Source: Paludibacteraceae bacterium (lineage in GTDB: Bacteria; Bacteroidota; Bacteroidia; Bacteroidales; Paludibacteraceae). Taken from it: a DNA stretch of 64,000 nt. The notes under the pieces were generated by a model, which worked only from the letters and a program-made list of their open reading frames with translations, was not told the origin of the DNA and did not search any database. Position 1 is the stretch's first letter. Every line of letters begins with the position of its first letter. Where the stretch lies: positions 1 through 64,000 of the forward strand of contig JAFSJN010000017.1 in assembly GCA_017439235.1 (NCBI GenBank). Reading direction: 5' to 3'. The translations under genes and the position numbers were made by a program. Below are positions 43,114-52,098 of the stretch, piece by piece.

Positions 43114-43837
43114 AGGCCGTCATATCTACGGTGCAGGGTTGTATACTAATATATCCGTGTTCCAACGCATATTGGTCGGTGTCCTCCGTTTCCGGCTCGT
43201 CGTTGACCATATAACCGGTCAGTTGATAGGCTGTCTCACCGTTGTCGAGCGTCACCGGTTCCATCTCTTTCTCCCAATGACTGCGACACTGGCGGCACCA
43301 TTTAATGCCGTGTATCTCGCCCTTGGGGGCATTGATATTGTAGCATCCGGCAGGTATACCTTCATCGATGAGGTGTTGGATAATCTGCGGTATGTAGGGG
43401 CTCATAGGCTCAAAGTCGGCATCTAAGTCATGGTCATCGATGGAGAAGCCGATAGCGGGTATGCCGTTCTCTACTGCTACAAAGCAGGCGCCCATCGTGC
43501 CCGAATAGATGATGTTGATGGCGGCATTCGAACCGTGGTTGATGCCGGACAGCACCAAGTCTATCTGCCGCGGGTCACCGCCGAAGAGCACATTGATGGC
43601 CAGTTTGATGCAGTCGCTGGGCGTGCCGCTGGTGACGTAGACATCGGCATCGGGCAGTTCGGTCGTCTCTATCTTGCGCAGCGTCATCGGCTTAGTAGAG
43701 GTGACCGCGTTGCTCATCGCACTGCGTGCACCATCCGGCGCCAGTACGGTGACGTGACCGAACTGCGACGCTACGCGTGCCAGGAGCATGATGCCCTTGG
43801 AGCCCCAGCCGTCGTCGTTGGTAATCAGGATATTCAT
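43100..43837 (-). CDS. surE: 5'/3'-nucleotidase SurE
   Basis: A 245-aa metal-dependent phosphatase of nucleoside monophosphates. The signature ILITNDDGWGSKGIMLLA (metal-binding Asp pair at the N-terminus), PDGARSAMSNAVT and VLSGINHGSNAAINIIYSGTMGA are all present. Its gene lies 4 bp after glmM and overlaps the small membrane protein gene. Confidence 0.96.
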   Translation of the reverse strand: MNILITNDDGWGSKGIMLLARVASQFGHVTVLAPDGARSAMSNAVTSTKPMTLRKIETTELPDADVYVTSGTPSDCIKLAINVLFGGDPRQIDLVLSGINHGSNAAINIIYSGTMGACFVAVENGIPAIGFSIDDHDLDADFEPMSPYIPQIIQHLIDEGIPAGCYNINAPKGEIHGIKWCRQCRSHWEKEMEPVTLDNGETAYQLTGYMVNDEPETEDTDQYALEHGYISIQPCTVDMTAYAAL

Positions 43838-43841
43838 GTTG

Positions 43842-45227
43842 TTATTGTTGCATGAGGGCGTGTACGCGGTCGATAATCTGTCCGGCTAACTGGTCGGCAC
43901 GCAGCATCGTGACGGCCTCGCTATAGACGCGGATGATAGGTTCGGTATTTGACTTGCGCAGGTGTACCCAGCCTTCTTCAAAGTCAATCTTCACACCGTC
44001 ACGCGTATCGATGCGTTCGTCTTTGTACAGCGTCTTGATGCTGTCTAATATAGCATCTACATCGGTGTCGGGTGTCAGGTCGATGCGGTTCTTGGAGATC
44101 TGGTACTCCGGCAGGCGCTGTTTCCATTCGCTTACCTTGAGTCCGTTCTCCGTCAGGGCCGACAGGAAGAGGGCCACACCTACCAATGCATCGCGACCGT
44201 AATGACAGGCGGGATAGATGACGCCGCCGTTACCTTCACCGCCGATGACGGCGTTGACACGCTTCATCTCGGTAACTACATTTACCTCGCCTACCGCACT
44301 GGCCGAGTATTGTCCGCCGTGGGCTACCGTTACGTCTCTCAGGGCGCGTGAAGAGGACAGGTTGCTGACCGTATTGCCGCAGGTATGCGAGAGCACATAG
44401 TCGGCCACGCTGACCAAAGTATATTCTTCTACAAACATCTCTCCGTTCTCGCATACGATAGCCAGACGGTCGACATCCGGGTCTACGACAAATCCCACAT
44501 CGGCTTTACCTTGACGCAAGAGGTCACTTATCTCGGTCAGGTGTTTGGGGAGCGGTTCAGGATTATGCGCAAAATGGCCTGTCGGTTCGCAGTTTAGACG
44601 AATGATATTCTTCACACCCAGAGCCTCCAGCATAGCCGGTATGGCGATGCCGCCTACCGAGTTAACGCAGTCGACGGCTACGGTAAAGTTGCGTTTAGCA
44701 ATGGCCTCTGCATGCACGAGCGGCAAGGCTAAGACTTGACGAATATGATAGTCCAGATAGTCTTTGTGAGTAATCGAACCTAAGTTATCCACCTCGGCAA
44801 AGACGAAGTCTTCGCGTTCAGCGATAGCTAATACTTCTTTGCCCTCGGCATCGTTGAGAAACTCGCCCAACTCGTTAAGCAGTTTGAGGGCGTTCCATTG
44901 TTTGGGATTATGACTGGCGGTCAGGATGATACCTCCTGCCGCTTTCTCGCCGGTGACGGCCAGTTCGGTCGTAGGGGTACTGGCAAGACCTATATTGACT
45001 ACATTATAGCCCATTCCCATAAGGGTGGAGCAAACTAATCCGTCCACCATCGGGCCGGATATACGGGCGTCGCGCCCTACTACGATTGTGTTATTGTCGG
45101 GCATTTGAGCTCGGCGTTGGGTGGCATAAGCCGCCGTAAAACGGACGATATCCACAGGACTCAGTCCTTCTCCTACGCGGCCGCCTATGGTGCCGCGAAT
45201 ACCGGAAATGCTTTTGACAAGACTCAT
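43842..45227 (-). CDS. glmM: Phosphoglucosamine mutase
   Basis: A 461-aa alpha-D-phosphohexomutase. ISGIRGTIGG at the N-terminus, TASHNPKQWN with the phosphorylated Ser105, metal loop DPDVDRLAI, sugar loop GGEGNGGV and phosphate-binding RKSNTEPIIRVY are visible. GlmM turns glucosamine-6-phosphate into glucosamine-1-phosphate for cell-wall and lipid A precursors, which fits the neighbouring lpxB. Phosphomannomutase activity cannot be excluded. Confidence 0.9.
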   Translation of the reverse strand: MSLVKSISGIRGTIGGRVGEGLSPVDIVRFTAAYATQRRAQMPDNNTIVVGRDARISGPMVDGLVCSTLMGMGYNVVNIGLASTPTTELAVTGEKAAGGIILTASHNPKQWNALKLLNELGEFLNDAEGKEVLAIAEREDFVFAEVDNLGSITHKDYLDYHIRQVLALPLVHAEAIAKRNFTVAVDCVNSVGGIAIPAMLEALGVKNIIRLNCEPTGHFAHNPEPLPKHLTEISDLLRQGKADVGFVVDPDVDRLAIVCENGEMFVEEYTLVSVADYVLSHTCGNTVSNLSSSRALRDVTVAHGGQYSASAVGEVNVVTEMKRVNAVIGGEGNGGVIYPACHYGRDALVGVALFLSALTENGLKVSEWKQRLPEYQISKNRIDLTPDTDVDAILDSIKTLYKDERIDTRDGVKIDFEEGWVHLRKSNTEPIIRVYSEAVTMLRADQLAGQIIDRVHALMQQ

Positions 45228-45239
45228 GATATAGATGTT

Positions 45240-45779
45240 TTAATAACGTTTGATGCGGAAGGTAAAGTCATACCCGTAGGGCGTAACTGAACTGTTGTCG
45301 TCTACAAAGCCCAACTTACTGGGGACGATGAGTTTGCACACAGTACCCGGGTATTTCATAAACTCCACGGCTACGTGCCAGGCTTCACAGGCGCGTGCGT
45401 CACTCAGGTTGCCCTGTTGGAAGACGAGCGGATAACCTGCCTCATCGGTATTCCAATAGCTGACTGTATCGGGATAGGAGGTGAGGGTATATTTCTTGTA
45501 GCGCACGATAATCTCGTCGCCGGCCTTGACGGCTTGTGCCGTCGTGTCGCCTTGCTCTACGATGTGGATATACAGATTCGTGTAGCCGGATATCTTATAG
45601 TAGTTCTTCTCGCCCCATTCGTCGGGTACGTGACTGTAGACTACTATATTCTCGCGATCGATATAGTCGGCAATCTGTCGTTTCTCTTTCTTGAGCAACT
45701 TAGAGTAGGTGGTGTTGGTGCATCCGATAGCCATCATAGCGGCTATCATGAGGACTGCTATTTGAAACAGTTTACGCAT
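45240..45779 (-). CDS. DUF4827 lipoprotein (FKBP-like)
   Basis: A 179-aa lipoprotein (MIAAMMAIGC lipobox). The body matches DUF4827: YDYIDREN-like start (IADYIDRENIVVYSHVPDEWGEKNYYKISGYTNLYIHI...), AVKAGDEIIVRYKKYTL and the closing PSKLGFVDDNSSVTPYGYDFTFRI. It resembles a degenerate FKBP fold. Role unknown. Downstream of another FKBP-like lipoprotein (10-bp gap), as often in Bacteroidales. Confidence 0.85.
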   Translation of the reverse strand: MRKLFQIAVLMIAAMMAIGCTNTTYSKLLKKEKRQIADYIDRENIVVYSHVPDEWGEKNYYKISGYTNLYIHIVEQGDTTAQAVKAGDEIIVRYKKYTLTSYPDTVSYWNTDEAGYPLVFQQGNLSDARACEAWHVAVEFMKYPGTVCKLIVPSKLGFVDDNSSVTPYGYDFTFRIKRY

Positions 45780-45788
45780 AGTATATAA

Positions 45789-46301
45789 TTATTCTTCTAT
45801 TAGCAATTCTATTTGTACATTCGTATAAGGCTTGACGCGTCCGTTGCCGATAGCGCCGTAGGCCATATACCACGGAGCGACTATCTGTACCGAGTCGCCC
45901 GGTCGCGTCAGTGGCAGCAGGTCGTCGATGGCGGGTAGGAGTCCGCTTTTTTCTATCTGAACGTTGGTTTGCTTATCTTCTATCAGGCTGCCGTCCATCT
46001 GGCGAATCTGTAGCCGCAGTCGGCGTTCGCCTGTCGTCACGGGGGTACGGTCGTCGATGTTGATGCCCCGCACCCAGTAGTTCTCGTCGGTGAGGACATA
46101 GCCTTCTTGCGCTAAGTAGGTCAGGCTACGATCGGCTTCTTCGGCCATGCGACGATTGAGGTCCACCATCTGCACAACGGTCGTGTCGGTCGTGTCGGTC
46201 TGACGGGTACGCTGACTGGGACGCTGCGCACCGGTGGACGAACAAGCAACCAACATAGTGGCCATCAGACAGAGGATAATATGTCGTGTCGCTTTACTCA
46301 T
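45789..46301 (-). CDS. FKBP-type peptidyl-prolyl isomerase-like lipoprotein
   Basis: A 170-aa lipoprotein (LCLMATMLVAC lipobox) with an N-terminal helical part (VVQMVDLNRRMAEEADRSLTYLAQEGYVL) and a C-terminal FKBP-like fold (PAIDDLLPLTRPGDSVQIVAPWYMAYGAIGNGRVKPYTNVQIELLI). The YG..G.. and IP..T positions are only partly kept, so isomerase activity is uncertain. It resembles gliding-associated PPIases (GldI type) of Bacteroidota. ATG overlap with the HTCS stop (46298-46301). Confidence 0.8.
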   Translation of the reverse strand: MSKATRHIILCLMATMLVACSSTGAQRPSQRTRQTDTTDTTVVQMVDLNRRMAEEADRSLTYLAQEGYVLTDENYWVRGINIDDRTPVTTGERRLRLQIRQMDGSLIEDKQTNVQIEKSGLLPAIDDLLPLTRPGDSVQIVAPWYMAYGAIGNGRVKPYTNVQIELLIEE

Positions 46302-49300
46302 TTGCTATGTAGCCGTTTGTATTCGGTAGGCGTAACACCCATCATCTGTTTGAAGCACTTACTGAAGTAGCGCGAGTCGTTCATACCGATCATATAGGTG
46401 ACCTCGGTAACATTATATTGCTGCATCTCCAGCAGTTGGGCGGCGCGTTTGATGCGTACCTCGCGGATGAACTCTACGGGACTCAGACCTGTCAGACCTT
46501 TCAGTCGGTTGAAGAAGACCGTCCTACCCAAAGCCATATGCGATACCAGGTCGTCCACGGTCAGGCAGTTGTTGTCCATTTCCTTCTCCATAAAGTTGAG
46601 CAACTGGGCGAGGAATATCTCGTCCGGCGACTGCTGCACTTTGTTGATGTCCATCTTGAGCAGTTGCGAGCGATACAGTTCGCGCAGTTGTTCGCGTTGT
46701 GCCAACAAGTTACGCACGCGGGCAGTCATATACTCCGGCGAGAAGGGCTTGGTGATATAATCGTCAGCGCCCTTGTCCAGGCCTTCCAACTGACTCTCTA
46801 TAGCCGTCTTGGCGGTCAGTAGGATGACGGGTATATGTGCCAGGTTCTCGTCCTGCTTGATGCGTTGTGTGAGTTCCAATCCGTCCATGTTTGGCATCAT
46901 CAAGTCGGTGATGACCAAGTCGGGTCCTTGGTTTTGGATGATATCCAATGCCTGTACACCGTCTTCGGCGGTGACGATACGGTAACTGTCGGCAAAGATA
47001 TTTTGCATAAACAGCCGCATATCCTCGCTGTCGTCTACTACGACGATGAGCTTCTTGGCATCATCCACGGAGATGGTATTGAGGTCGGGTAGGGGTTCGA
47101 TAGCGGTGTCTTTACGTATGGAGTCGTCTACAATCATATCCACCTCGTTGCCGAAGTGCTCGTGTCCTTTGCGCAGCATGACGATAAAGGTGCTGCCGCG
47201 TCCTACTTCGCTCTCTACCTCTATGTAACCCTTATGCAGGTCGACTAATTCTTTGGTCAGGTTAAGTCCTATACCTGTGCCGGGTTGATTGCCGGTATTG
47301 CGCAACTCGTTATGACTCTGGAAGCGGGTGAATAGGATACTGCGTTTATCTTTCGGTATACCCGGTCCGGTATCCTGCACGCTGATGACTACAAACTCCT
47401 CTTTCTCGGTCAATCGGATAGTGATGCTGCCGCCGGCGGGAGTGTACTTAAAGGCATTACTGAGCAGGTTGAAAAGGATGATATCCGTCTTGTCGCGGTC
47501 CACCCATGCTACGGCATCGGCGGCTTGCAGGTCCCAAGTATAGGTAATATGTTTATCCGCAGCTTCCTTATTGAAATGCGCGGCCGTCTGCTCGATAAGT
47601 TCGCTCATGCGGGTAGACTGAATTTTGAGTCGCAGTTGGTGTTGCTGCAGTTTGCGGAAGTCCAATAACTCGTTAACCAGTCGCAGCATGCGTTTGCTGT
47701 TGCTGCTCACTATCTCCAGTTGTTCGCGTACGGAGCCGGACAGACGTTCGGTATGTAAGATATTGTCTACAGGTCCGGAGATAAGGGTGAGCGGCGTGCG
47801 CAATTCGTGACTGATATTGGTGAAGAAGCGCAACTTGATGTCGGTTACTTTTTGTTCTACTGCTACCTCTTGCCGCAGAGCGCTGGCGGTGTTGAAAGCA
47901 TGCACGGCCAGTACGGCCAGCAGCGAGAGCACGAAGAGTACAATCAGTACGACGTACCACGACTGCCAGGCGGGGCGTCGGATAGTGATAGGATAGGAGA
48001 GCACCTGTGAACTCCATTCGCCTTCGCTGTTGGTGCCGGCTATTTGGAAGATATACTTGCCCGCTCCGAGGTTGGTGTACGATACCTCGTGTCGCGTGCC
48101 GTCGCTACGCCATTCTTTATCGGCGCCGCTCATGCGGTAGCGGTATTGTATCTTCTCGGGTGCCACATAGTCTAAGGCGGCAAAGCGGATAGTGACAGCT
48201 TTGGGGTTGGGACGGTCGATGCCGGTAATGACGATAGGCGGTATATACGACGAGCGCGTTATCTGATCCGGCGTGAAGCGGCAGTAACCATGGTTATAAC
48301 CAAAGGCTATGTCATCACCTATGCGCACGGCCTTAGCTTCGGTAAAGTACGCATCGCGGTCGCCGGTCAGTACGTCATAGTGTTGGTGGGTATTGCTGCG
48401 CGGGTTGTAACGCACTATACCTTTCTCGCCCGTCATCCACAGGTCGCCGTCGTGATCAACGGCTAAGGCCAAGATGATATCGTGCTCTATAGGCACTGTC
48501 GTCAATCCAGGTTGGTCAATATCTACGCGCAGCAGTCCTCCTCCGAAGGTGCCGGCCCATACTTGTCCGCTGCGGTCGATAGCGAGGCAGCGTACGTCGT
48601 GATAAGGCAGTAGACTATCGCCTATGAGTAGGCCGTCGGTCGTAGCGGCTATGAGGGTGCGGCGGGTGTAGAGCAAGTCGCGCACTTTCAGGTGCGGGAA
48701 GAGGTGACGTTGGGCATTATCGGTGATGTCCCATATGCCGTCGTCGTAAGTACCGATAAACAGGTGTCCGTCGGCCTCGAGGATAGCGTATACATCGGCT
48801 TGACCGCAGGGCGTGGGAGTACCGATGACGCCGCGCCCCTTAGTACCTAATAATAACCCGCGTGATGTGCGCGTAGCGCAATAGATACGTCGGCGGTCTT
48901 TGACGTAAGTGGTCAGTTGTCCGTCTTTGACTAAGAAGGCTCTGACCTCACCACTCGGGTCGTCCGTTGTACGCATGTCGACTAAGTCGAAGGGCTGCGG
49001 ATTGAGGTCTATACGGTCGATGCCTTTGTCGTAGGTGGAGAGCCAAAGTATGCCTTGCCGGTCGATATAGGCGGTGTGAATCATATTGGTCACACCTTCC
49101 ATTCGTCCGTTGACGATATGTCCGAATGGCCATTCCAGTTCGTCGCGCTCATAGTTATAGCGTGAGAAACCTCCTCCGGTAGGGTTGACCCACAGGTTGC
49201 CGTCTTTATCTTCCAGCATGAGGAAGTTGCGCCGCAACTGGCCTTCGTAGCGTGGGTCGAGCGCCGGCGTGAAGCGTTTCCATTGTCCGTTGCGGTAACG

Positions 49301-49738
49301 CGATATACCCGGTTGGTCGTCTATGGCCCACACGATGTCGTGCCGGTCGATGTAAATGGAGTCGGTCTCGAGGGTCAGCGGTGGTCCTTTGCGTCCTGTC
49401 GGAATCATCTTTCCGTCCGTGAGCGTATAGCACGTATTATCGTAGGTCTGGATGATCAGTTGCCCCTGCTCTTCCCACAGGTTGATGATACGTCCGTCGT
49501 GTGCGCTATTGGGATCCGGGGAGGAAGGCTGATAAGTAGTAAACGTATAACCGTCAAAGCGGTTCAGCCCTGCCCATGTGCCGAACCACATATAGCCTAT
49601 GCTGTCCTGCAGGATGGTATTGACGGTATTCTGACTCAGTCCGTCCTCTACCGAGTAATGGCGAATAACATAATGCACCTCGGCGGGCAAGGTCATTGCC
49701 CACAGCAGAAGAAGCAGTATGTATCTCGCGCGTCGCAT
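46298..49738 (-). CDS. Hybrid two-component system sensor/regulator (HTCS)
   Basis: A 1146-aa one-protein signalling system. Signal peptide 1-20; beta-propeller sensor blades ~25-495 (VEDGLSQNTVNTILQD, GYMWFGTWAGLNRF); Y_Y_Y domain ~505-587; membrane helix ~594-614; HisKA with His644 (NISHELRTPL); HATPase ~745-855 (NLLSNAFKYTPAGG, DTGPGIP, GTGIGL); receiver with Asp945 (VITDLMMPNMDGL); AraC-type HTH ~1045-1146. Most HTCS genes sit beside susC/susD glycan loci and sense oligosaccharides; here none is near, and it lies inside a cell-wall/cofactor gene run. The sensor part is shorter than the usual ~750 residues. Ligand and target unknown. Confidence 0.92.
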   Translation of the reverse strand: MRRARYILLLLLWAMTLPAEVHYVIRHYSVEDGLSQNTVNTILQDSIGYMWFGTWAGLNRFDGYTFTTYQPSSPDPNSAHDGRIINLWEEQGQLIIQTYDNTCYTLTDGKMIPTGRKGPPLTLETDSIYIDRHDIVWAIDDQPGISRYRNGQWKRFTPALDPRYEGQLRRNFLMLEDKDGNLWVNPTGGGFSRYNYERDELEWPFGHIVNGRMEGVTNMIHTAYIDRQGILWLSTYDKGIDRIDLNPQPFDLVDMRTTDDPSGEVRAFLVKDGQLTTYVKDRRRIYCATRTSRGLLLGTKGRGVIGTPTPCGQADVYAILEADGHLFIGTYDDGIWDITDNAQRHLFPHLKVRDLLYTRRTLIAATTDGLLIGDSLLPYHDVRCLAIDRSGQVWAGTFGGGLLRVDIDQPGLTTVPIEHDIILALAVDHDGDLWMTGEKGIVRYNPRSNTHQHYDVLTGDRDAYFTEAKAVRIGDDIAFGYNHGYCRFTPDQITRSSYIPPIVITGIDRPNPKAVTIRFAALDYVAPEKIQYRYRMSGADKEWRSDGTRHEVSYTNLGAGKYIFQIAGTNSEGEWSSQVLSYPITIRRPAWQSWYVVLIVLFVLSLLAVLAVHAFNTASALRQEVAVEQKVTDIKLRFFTNISHELRTPLTLISGPVDNILHTERLSGSVREQLEIVSSNSKRMLRLVNELLDFRKLQQHQLRLKIQSTRMSELIEQTAAHFNKEAADKHITYTWDLQAADAVAWVDRDKTDIILFNLLSNAFKYTPAGGSITIRLTEKEEFVVISVQDTGPGIPKDKRSILFTRFQSHNELRNTGNQPGTGIGLNLTKELVDLHKGYIEVESEVGRGSTFIVMLRKGHEHFGNEVDMIVDDSIRKDTAIEPLPDLNTISVDDAKKLIVVVDDSEDMRLFMQNIFADSYRIVTAEDGVQALDIIQNQGPDLVITDLMMPNMDGLELTQRIKQDENLAHIPVILLTAKTAIESQLEGLDKGADDYITKPFSPEYMTARVRNLLAQREQLRELYRSQLLKMDINKVQQSPDEIFLAQLLNFMEKEMDNNCLTVDDLVSHMALGRTVFFNRLKGLTGLSPVEFIREVRIKRAAQLLEMQQYNVTEVTYMIGMNDSRYFSKCFKQMMGVTPTEYKRLHSK

Positions 49739-50616
49739 TATTTTGCAGTATCGGCTAGGTGCACCATATATTGTCCGTAGGCGGTCTTCATCTCCTGTCC
49801 TAAGTTACGCAGTTGATCTGAGCTTATCCATCCGTTGCGCCAAGCTATCTCTTCAATGCAGGCTACGTAGAAGCCCTGACGGTTCTGGATAGTAGCGATA
49901 AAGTTGCCGGCATCCAGCAGGCTGTCGCAGTTACCGGTGTCGAGCCAGGCGAAGCCGCGTCCGAAGAGTTTGACTTGCAATGTACCTTCGTTCAGGTAGC
50001 ATTTATTGAGGTCGGTTATCTCATATTCGCCGCGTGCACTGGGTTTGAGGGCTGCGGCTTTAGCGCAGACGGTACTGTCGTAGAAATATAATCCGGGCAC
50101 CGCGTAGTTACTCTTTGGTTGCTGGGGTTTCTCTTCCAGACTCAGCACTTTGCCGTTAGCGTCGAACTCCACTACGCCGTAGGCACGCGGGTCACGCACT
50201 TCGTAACCGAAGATACAAGCGCCGCCATCGCGTTCGGTCTGCTCAACAGCCTCTTTGAGCATCGTGCGGAAACCCTGACCATAGAACATGTTGTCGCCTA
50301 AGATGAGGCAGCCCGGTTCGCCATTCAGGAACTCGGCTCCTAATACAAAGGCTTGTGCCAGGCCGTTGGGAACCAGTTGTACCTTGTAGCTGAGTTTCAT
50401 ACCCAGTCGGCTGCCGTCGCCCAACAGTTCTTCGAACATAGGCAGGTCGCGCGGCGTAGAGATAATCAATACCTCGCGTATGCCGGCAAGCATAAGGGAT
50501 GACAAGGGATAATAGATCATTGGCTTGTCATATACGGGCATGATTTGTTTACTGATTGCTTTACTGAGAGGGTACAACCTTGTTGCACTGCCTCCGGCAA
50601 GAATAATACCTTTCAT
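49738..50616 (-). CDS. rmlA: Glucose-1-phosphate thymidylyltransferase
   Basis: A 292-aa nucleotidyltransferase that makes dTDP-glucose, the first step to dTDP-rhamnose. Signature GGSATRLYPLSKAISKQIMPVYDKPMIYYPLSSLM, GDNMFYGQGF and EEKPQQPKSNYAVPGLYFYD are present. The other rml genes are not in the window. The start codon shares a base with the HTCS stop region on the same strand, and the ThiL gene lies 13 bp upstream. Confidence 0.95.
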   Translation of the reverse strand: MKGIILAGGSATRLYPLSKAISKQIMPVYDKPMIYYPLSSLMLAGIREVLIISTPRDLPMFEELLGDGSRLGMKLSYKVQLVPNGLAQAFVLGAEFLNGEPGCLILGDNMFYGQGFRTMLKEAVEQTERDGGACIFGYEVRDPRAYGVVEFDANGKVLSLEEKPQQPKSNYAVPGLYFYDSTVCAKAAALKPSARGEYEITDLNKCYLNEGTLQVKLFGRGFAWLDTGNCDSLLDAGNFIATIQNRQGFYVACIEEIAWRNGWISSDQLRNLGQEMKTAYGQYMVHLADTAK

Positions 50617-50629
50617 ATGGTGTATTGTT

Positions 50630-51703
50630 TTATTCGTGTTGTTCGGGGAAGGCTTGCCAGCCTTGTGCCCGCAGTTGTATTTCTTCGCCGTTGCGTCCTA
50701 CGAGTACGGCACCCAATTCGGGTTTGGTAATATGTCCGACAATATATATGTCGTCTAAGGGAATCAGTTTCTCGTAATCGCTCAGTGGGCAGGTGAAGAG
50801 CAGTTCATAGTCTTCGCCTCCGTTGAGGGCGCAGGTGACGATGTTGAGATTCATCTCTTCGGCTACGACGGCTGCCTGGTAGTCGATAGGTATCTTATCC
50901 TCGTATATAGCGCATCCTACGCCGGATTGCTTACAAATATGCATCAGTTCGCTGCTCAGGCCGTCACTTATGTCCATCATCGCGGTGGGGTGTATGCCGG
51001 CTTTGCGCAGGGCTTCTACTATGTCGCGTCGTGCTTCTGGCTTGAGTTGGCGTTCGAGCAGGTATTCGCGTCCCTCAAAGGCGGCTATGTTATCGCCGCT
51101 GACGGCGCCGCGTTGTGCTATACGTTCGCGCTCGAGCAGTTGCAGGCCTAAGTAGGCGCTGCCTAAGTTACCGCTCACGCATATCAGGTCGTTGACCTGT
51201 GCGCCGCTGCGGCGGATGATATCTTTCTCGTCGGCTATGCCCAGACAGGTGATAGCTATCGTCATGCCGGTCATCGAGGCCGAGGTGTCGCCGCCTACCA
51301 GGTCTACGCCGTAGCGCTCACACGCCAGACGTATGCCGCTGTACAGCTCTTCTACCTGTTCTACGCCAAAGCGGGCTGACAGGCCTAAGCCGACGGTTAT
51401 CTGAGTGGGAGTGCCGTTCATGGCGTATATATCGGAGAAGTTGACCACGGCGGCCTTGTAACCCAAATGTTTGAGGGGAACGTATTCTAAGTTGAAGTGC
51501 ACACCTTCTAACAATAGGTCTGTCGTCACTAAGACGCGTCTTTTGTCCTTGCTCTGTACTCCTTGTTCAAAATCCAATATCGCCGCATCGTCTCCTACGC
51601 CGAGGACGGTGGAGGGTTGTTGCGGCTGAATATCTTTTGTCAGGCGTTCGATAAGTCCGAACTCCCCTAAGGTGTTGATTTGTGTTGTTTGCGACTCGTT
51701 CAT
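50630..51703 (-). CDS. thiL: Thiamine-monophosphate kinase
   Basis: A 357-aa kinase (AIR synthase fold) producing thiamine pyrophosphate. VLGVGDDAAIL, FSDIYAMNGTPTQITVGLGL and LVGGDTSAS are the ATP/metal motifs, and MDISDGLSSEL the second acidic site. I start at ATG 51703; a longer reading to 51733 would start inside the promoter, whose -7 box TACCTTTG is at 51738-51731 on this strand. First gene of the minus-strand run down to lpxB. Confidence 0.94.
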   Translation of the reverse strand: MNESQTTQINTLGEFGLIERLTKDIQPQQPSTVLGVGDDAAILDFEQGVQSKDKRRVLVTTDLLLEGVHFNLEYVPLKHLGYKAAVVNFSDIYAMNGTPTQITVGLGLSARFGVEQVEELYSGIRLACERYGVDLVGGDTSASMTGMTIAITCLGIADEKDIIRRSGAQVNDLICVSGNLGSAYLGLQLLERERIAQRGAVSGDNIAAFEGREYLLERQLKPEARRDIVEALRKAGIHPTAMMDISDGLSSELMHICKQSGVGCAIYEDKIPIDYQAAVVAEEMNLNIVTCALNGGEDYELLFTCPLSDYEKLIPLDDIYIVGHITKPELGAVLVGRNGEEIQLRAQGWQAFPEQHE

Positions 51704-51730
51704 AAAAAGCCTACTTCTGTAATTTGGGTG

Positions 51731-51762
51731 CAAAGGTACATAAAATTTTGCATTTATGCAAA
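51731..51762 (-). promoter_or_regulatory. thiL promoter
   Basis: On the minus strand TTTG (51762-51759, extended TTTGCATAAATG), 20 bp, then TACCTTTG (51738-51731). It would drive the nine-gene run to lpxB. Confidence 0.8.
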
Positions 51763-51808
51763 TTTTATTTAGGATTTAATATTTATGATTTATGATTTTG
51801 AAACACAT

Positions 51809-51842
51809 CCACCCAAGTCCGTCGTGTGACGAACTCGGGTGG
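51809..51842 (-). terminator. Strong hairpin after the 40-aa peptide gene
   Basis: Minus strand CCACCCGAGTTCGTC, loop ACAC, GACGGACTTGGGTGG: 15 pairs, two of them G-T. Only a weak T run follows (ATGTGTTT), so it may slow or end transcription before the thiL promoter. Confidence 0.55.
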
Positions 51843-51883
51843 AAGAGTGTTGATGGCGTTTATTAGACGCCTAATGCGCAAGG

Positions 51884-52006
51884 TTAATCGCCGTTTCCGT
51901 TGTATTCGTTCTGGTCGATGCTGACTCCTTGCGTGCCTCCGAACTGAACCATTAAGGGATCAAGTTCTACGCGCTCCGTGCGCGGGTTATAGTATTGTTT
52001 CTTCAT
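51884..52006 (-). CDS. 40-residue peptide gene with its own promoter
   Basis: ATG at 52006 (alternative 52021, five residues longer) to TAA 51884. The peptide starts MKKQYYNPRTERVELDPLMV and ends GVSIDQNEYNGNGD. This layout (MKK, Tyr/Pro, a 'PxxExxxL' helix, then a Gly-rich polar tail) resembles the many small Bacteroidales peptides of unknown role that occur as short single genes. A well-spaced promoter (TACCTTTG at 52044-52037) lies ~30 bp before the start and a strong hairpin follows the stop. It has no signal peptide. Expression is likely; function unknown. Confidence 0.6.
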   Translation of the reverse strand: MKKQYYNPRTERVELDPLMVQFGGTQGVSIDQNEYNGNGD

Positions 52007-52036
52007 AATCTTCAGTGTCATTCCCAAATTCGGCTG

Positions 52037-52085
52037 CAAAGGTACGGCAAAATTTTGATATATGCAAATTTTTGCCGTACTTTTG
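52037..52085. promoter_or_regulatory. Divergent promoter pair in an inverted repeat
   Basis: Minus: TTTG 52068-52065, 20 bp, TACCTTTG 52044-52037, serving the 40-aa peptide. Plus: TTTG 52054-52057, 20 bp, TACTTTTG 52078-52085, pointing into the 3' end of the giant gene. GTACGGCAAAA and TTTTGCCGTAC arms make the region symmetric and may also act as terminator for the giant gene. Confidence 0.65.
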
Positions 52086-52098
52086 TGCCATTTTGGTG

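Noticed and set aside
51740-51763. Second divergent promoter on the plus strand at thiL
   Set aside because: The palindrome TTTGCATTTATGCAAA is present, but no TAnnTTTG box follows at the right distance on the plus strand.
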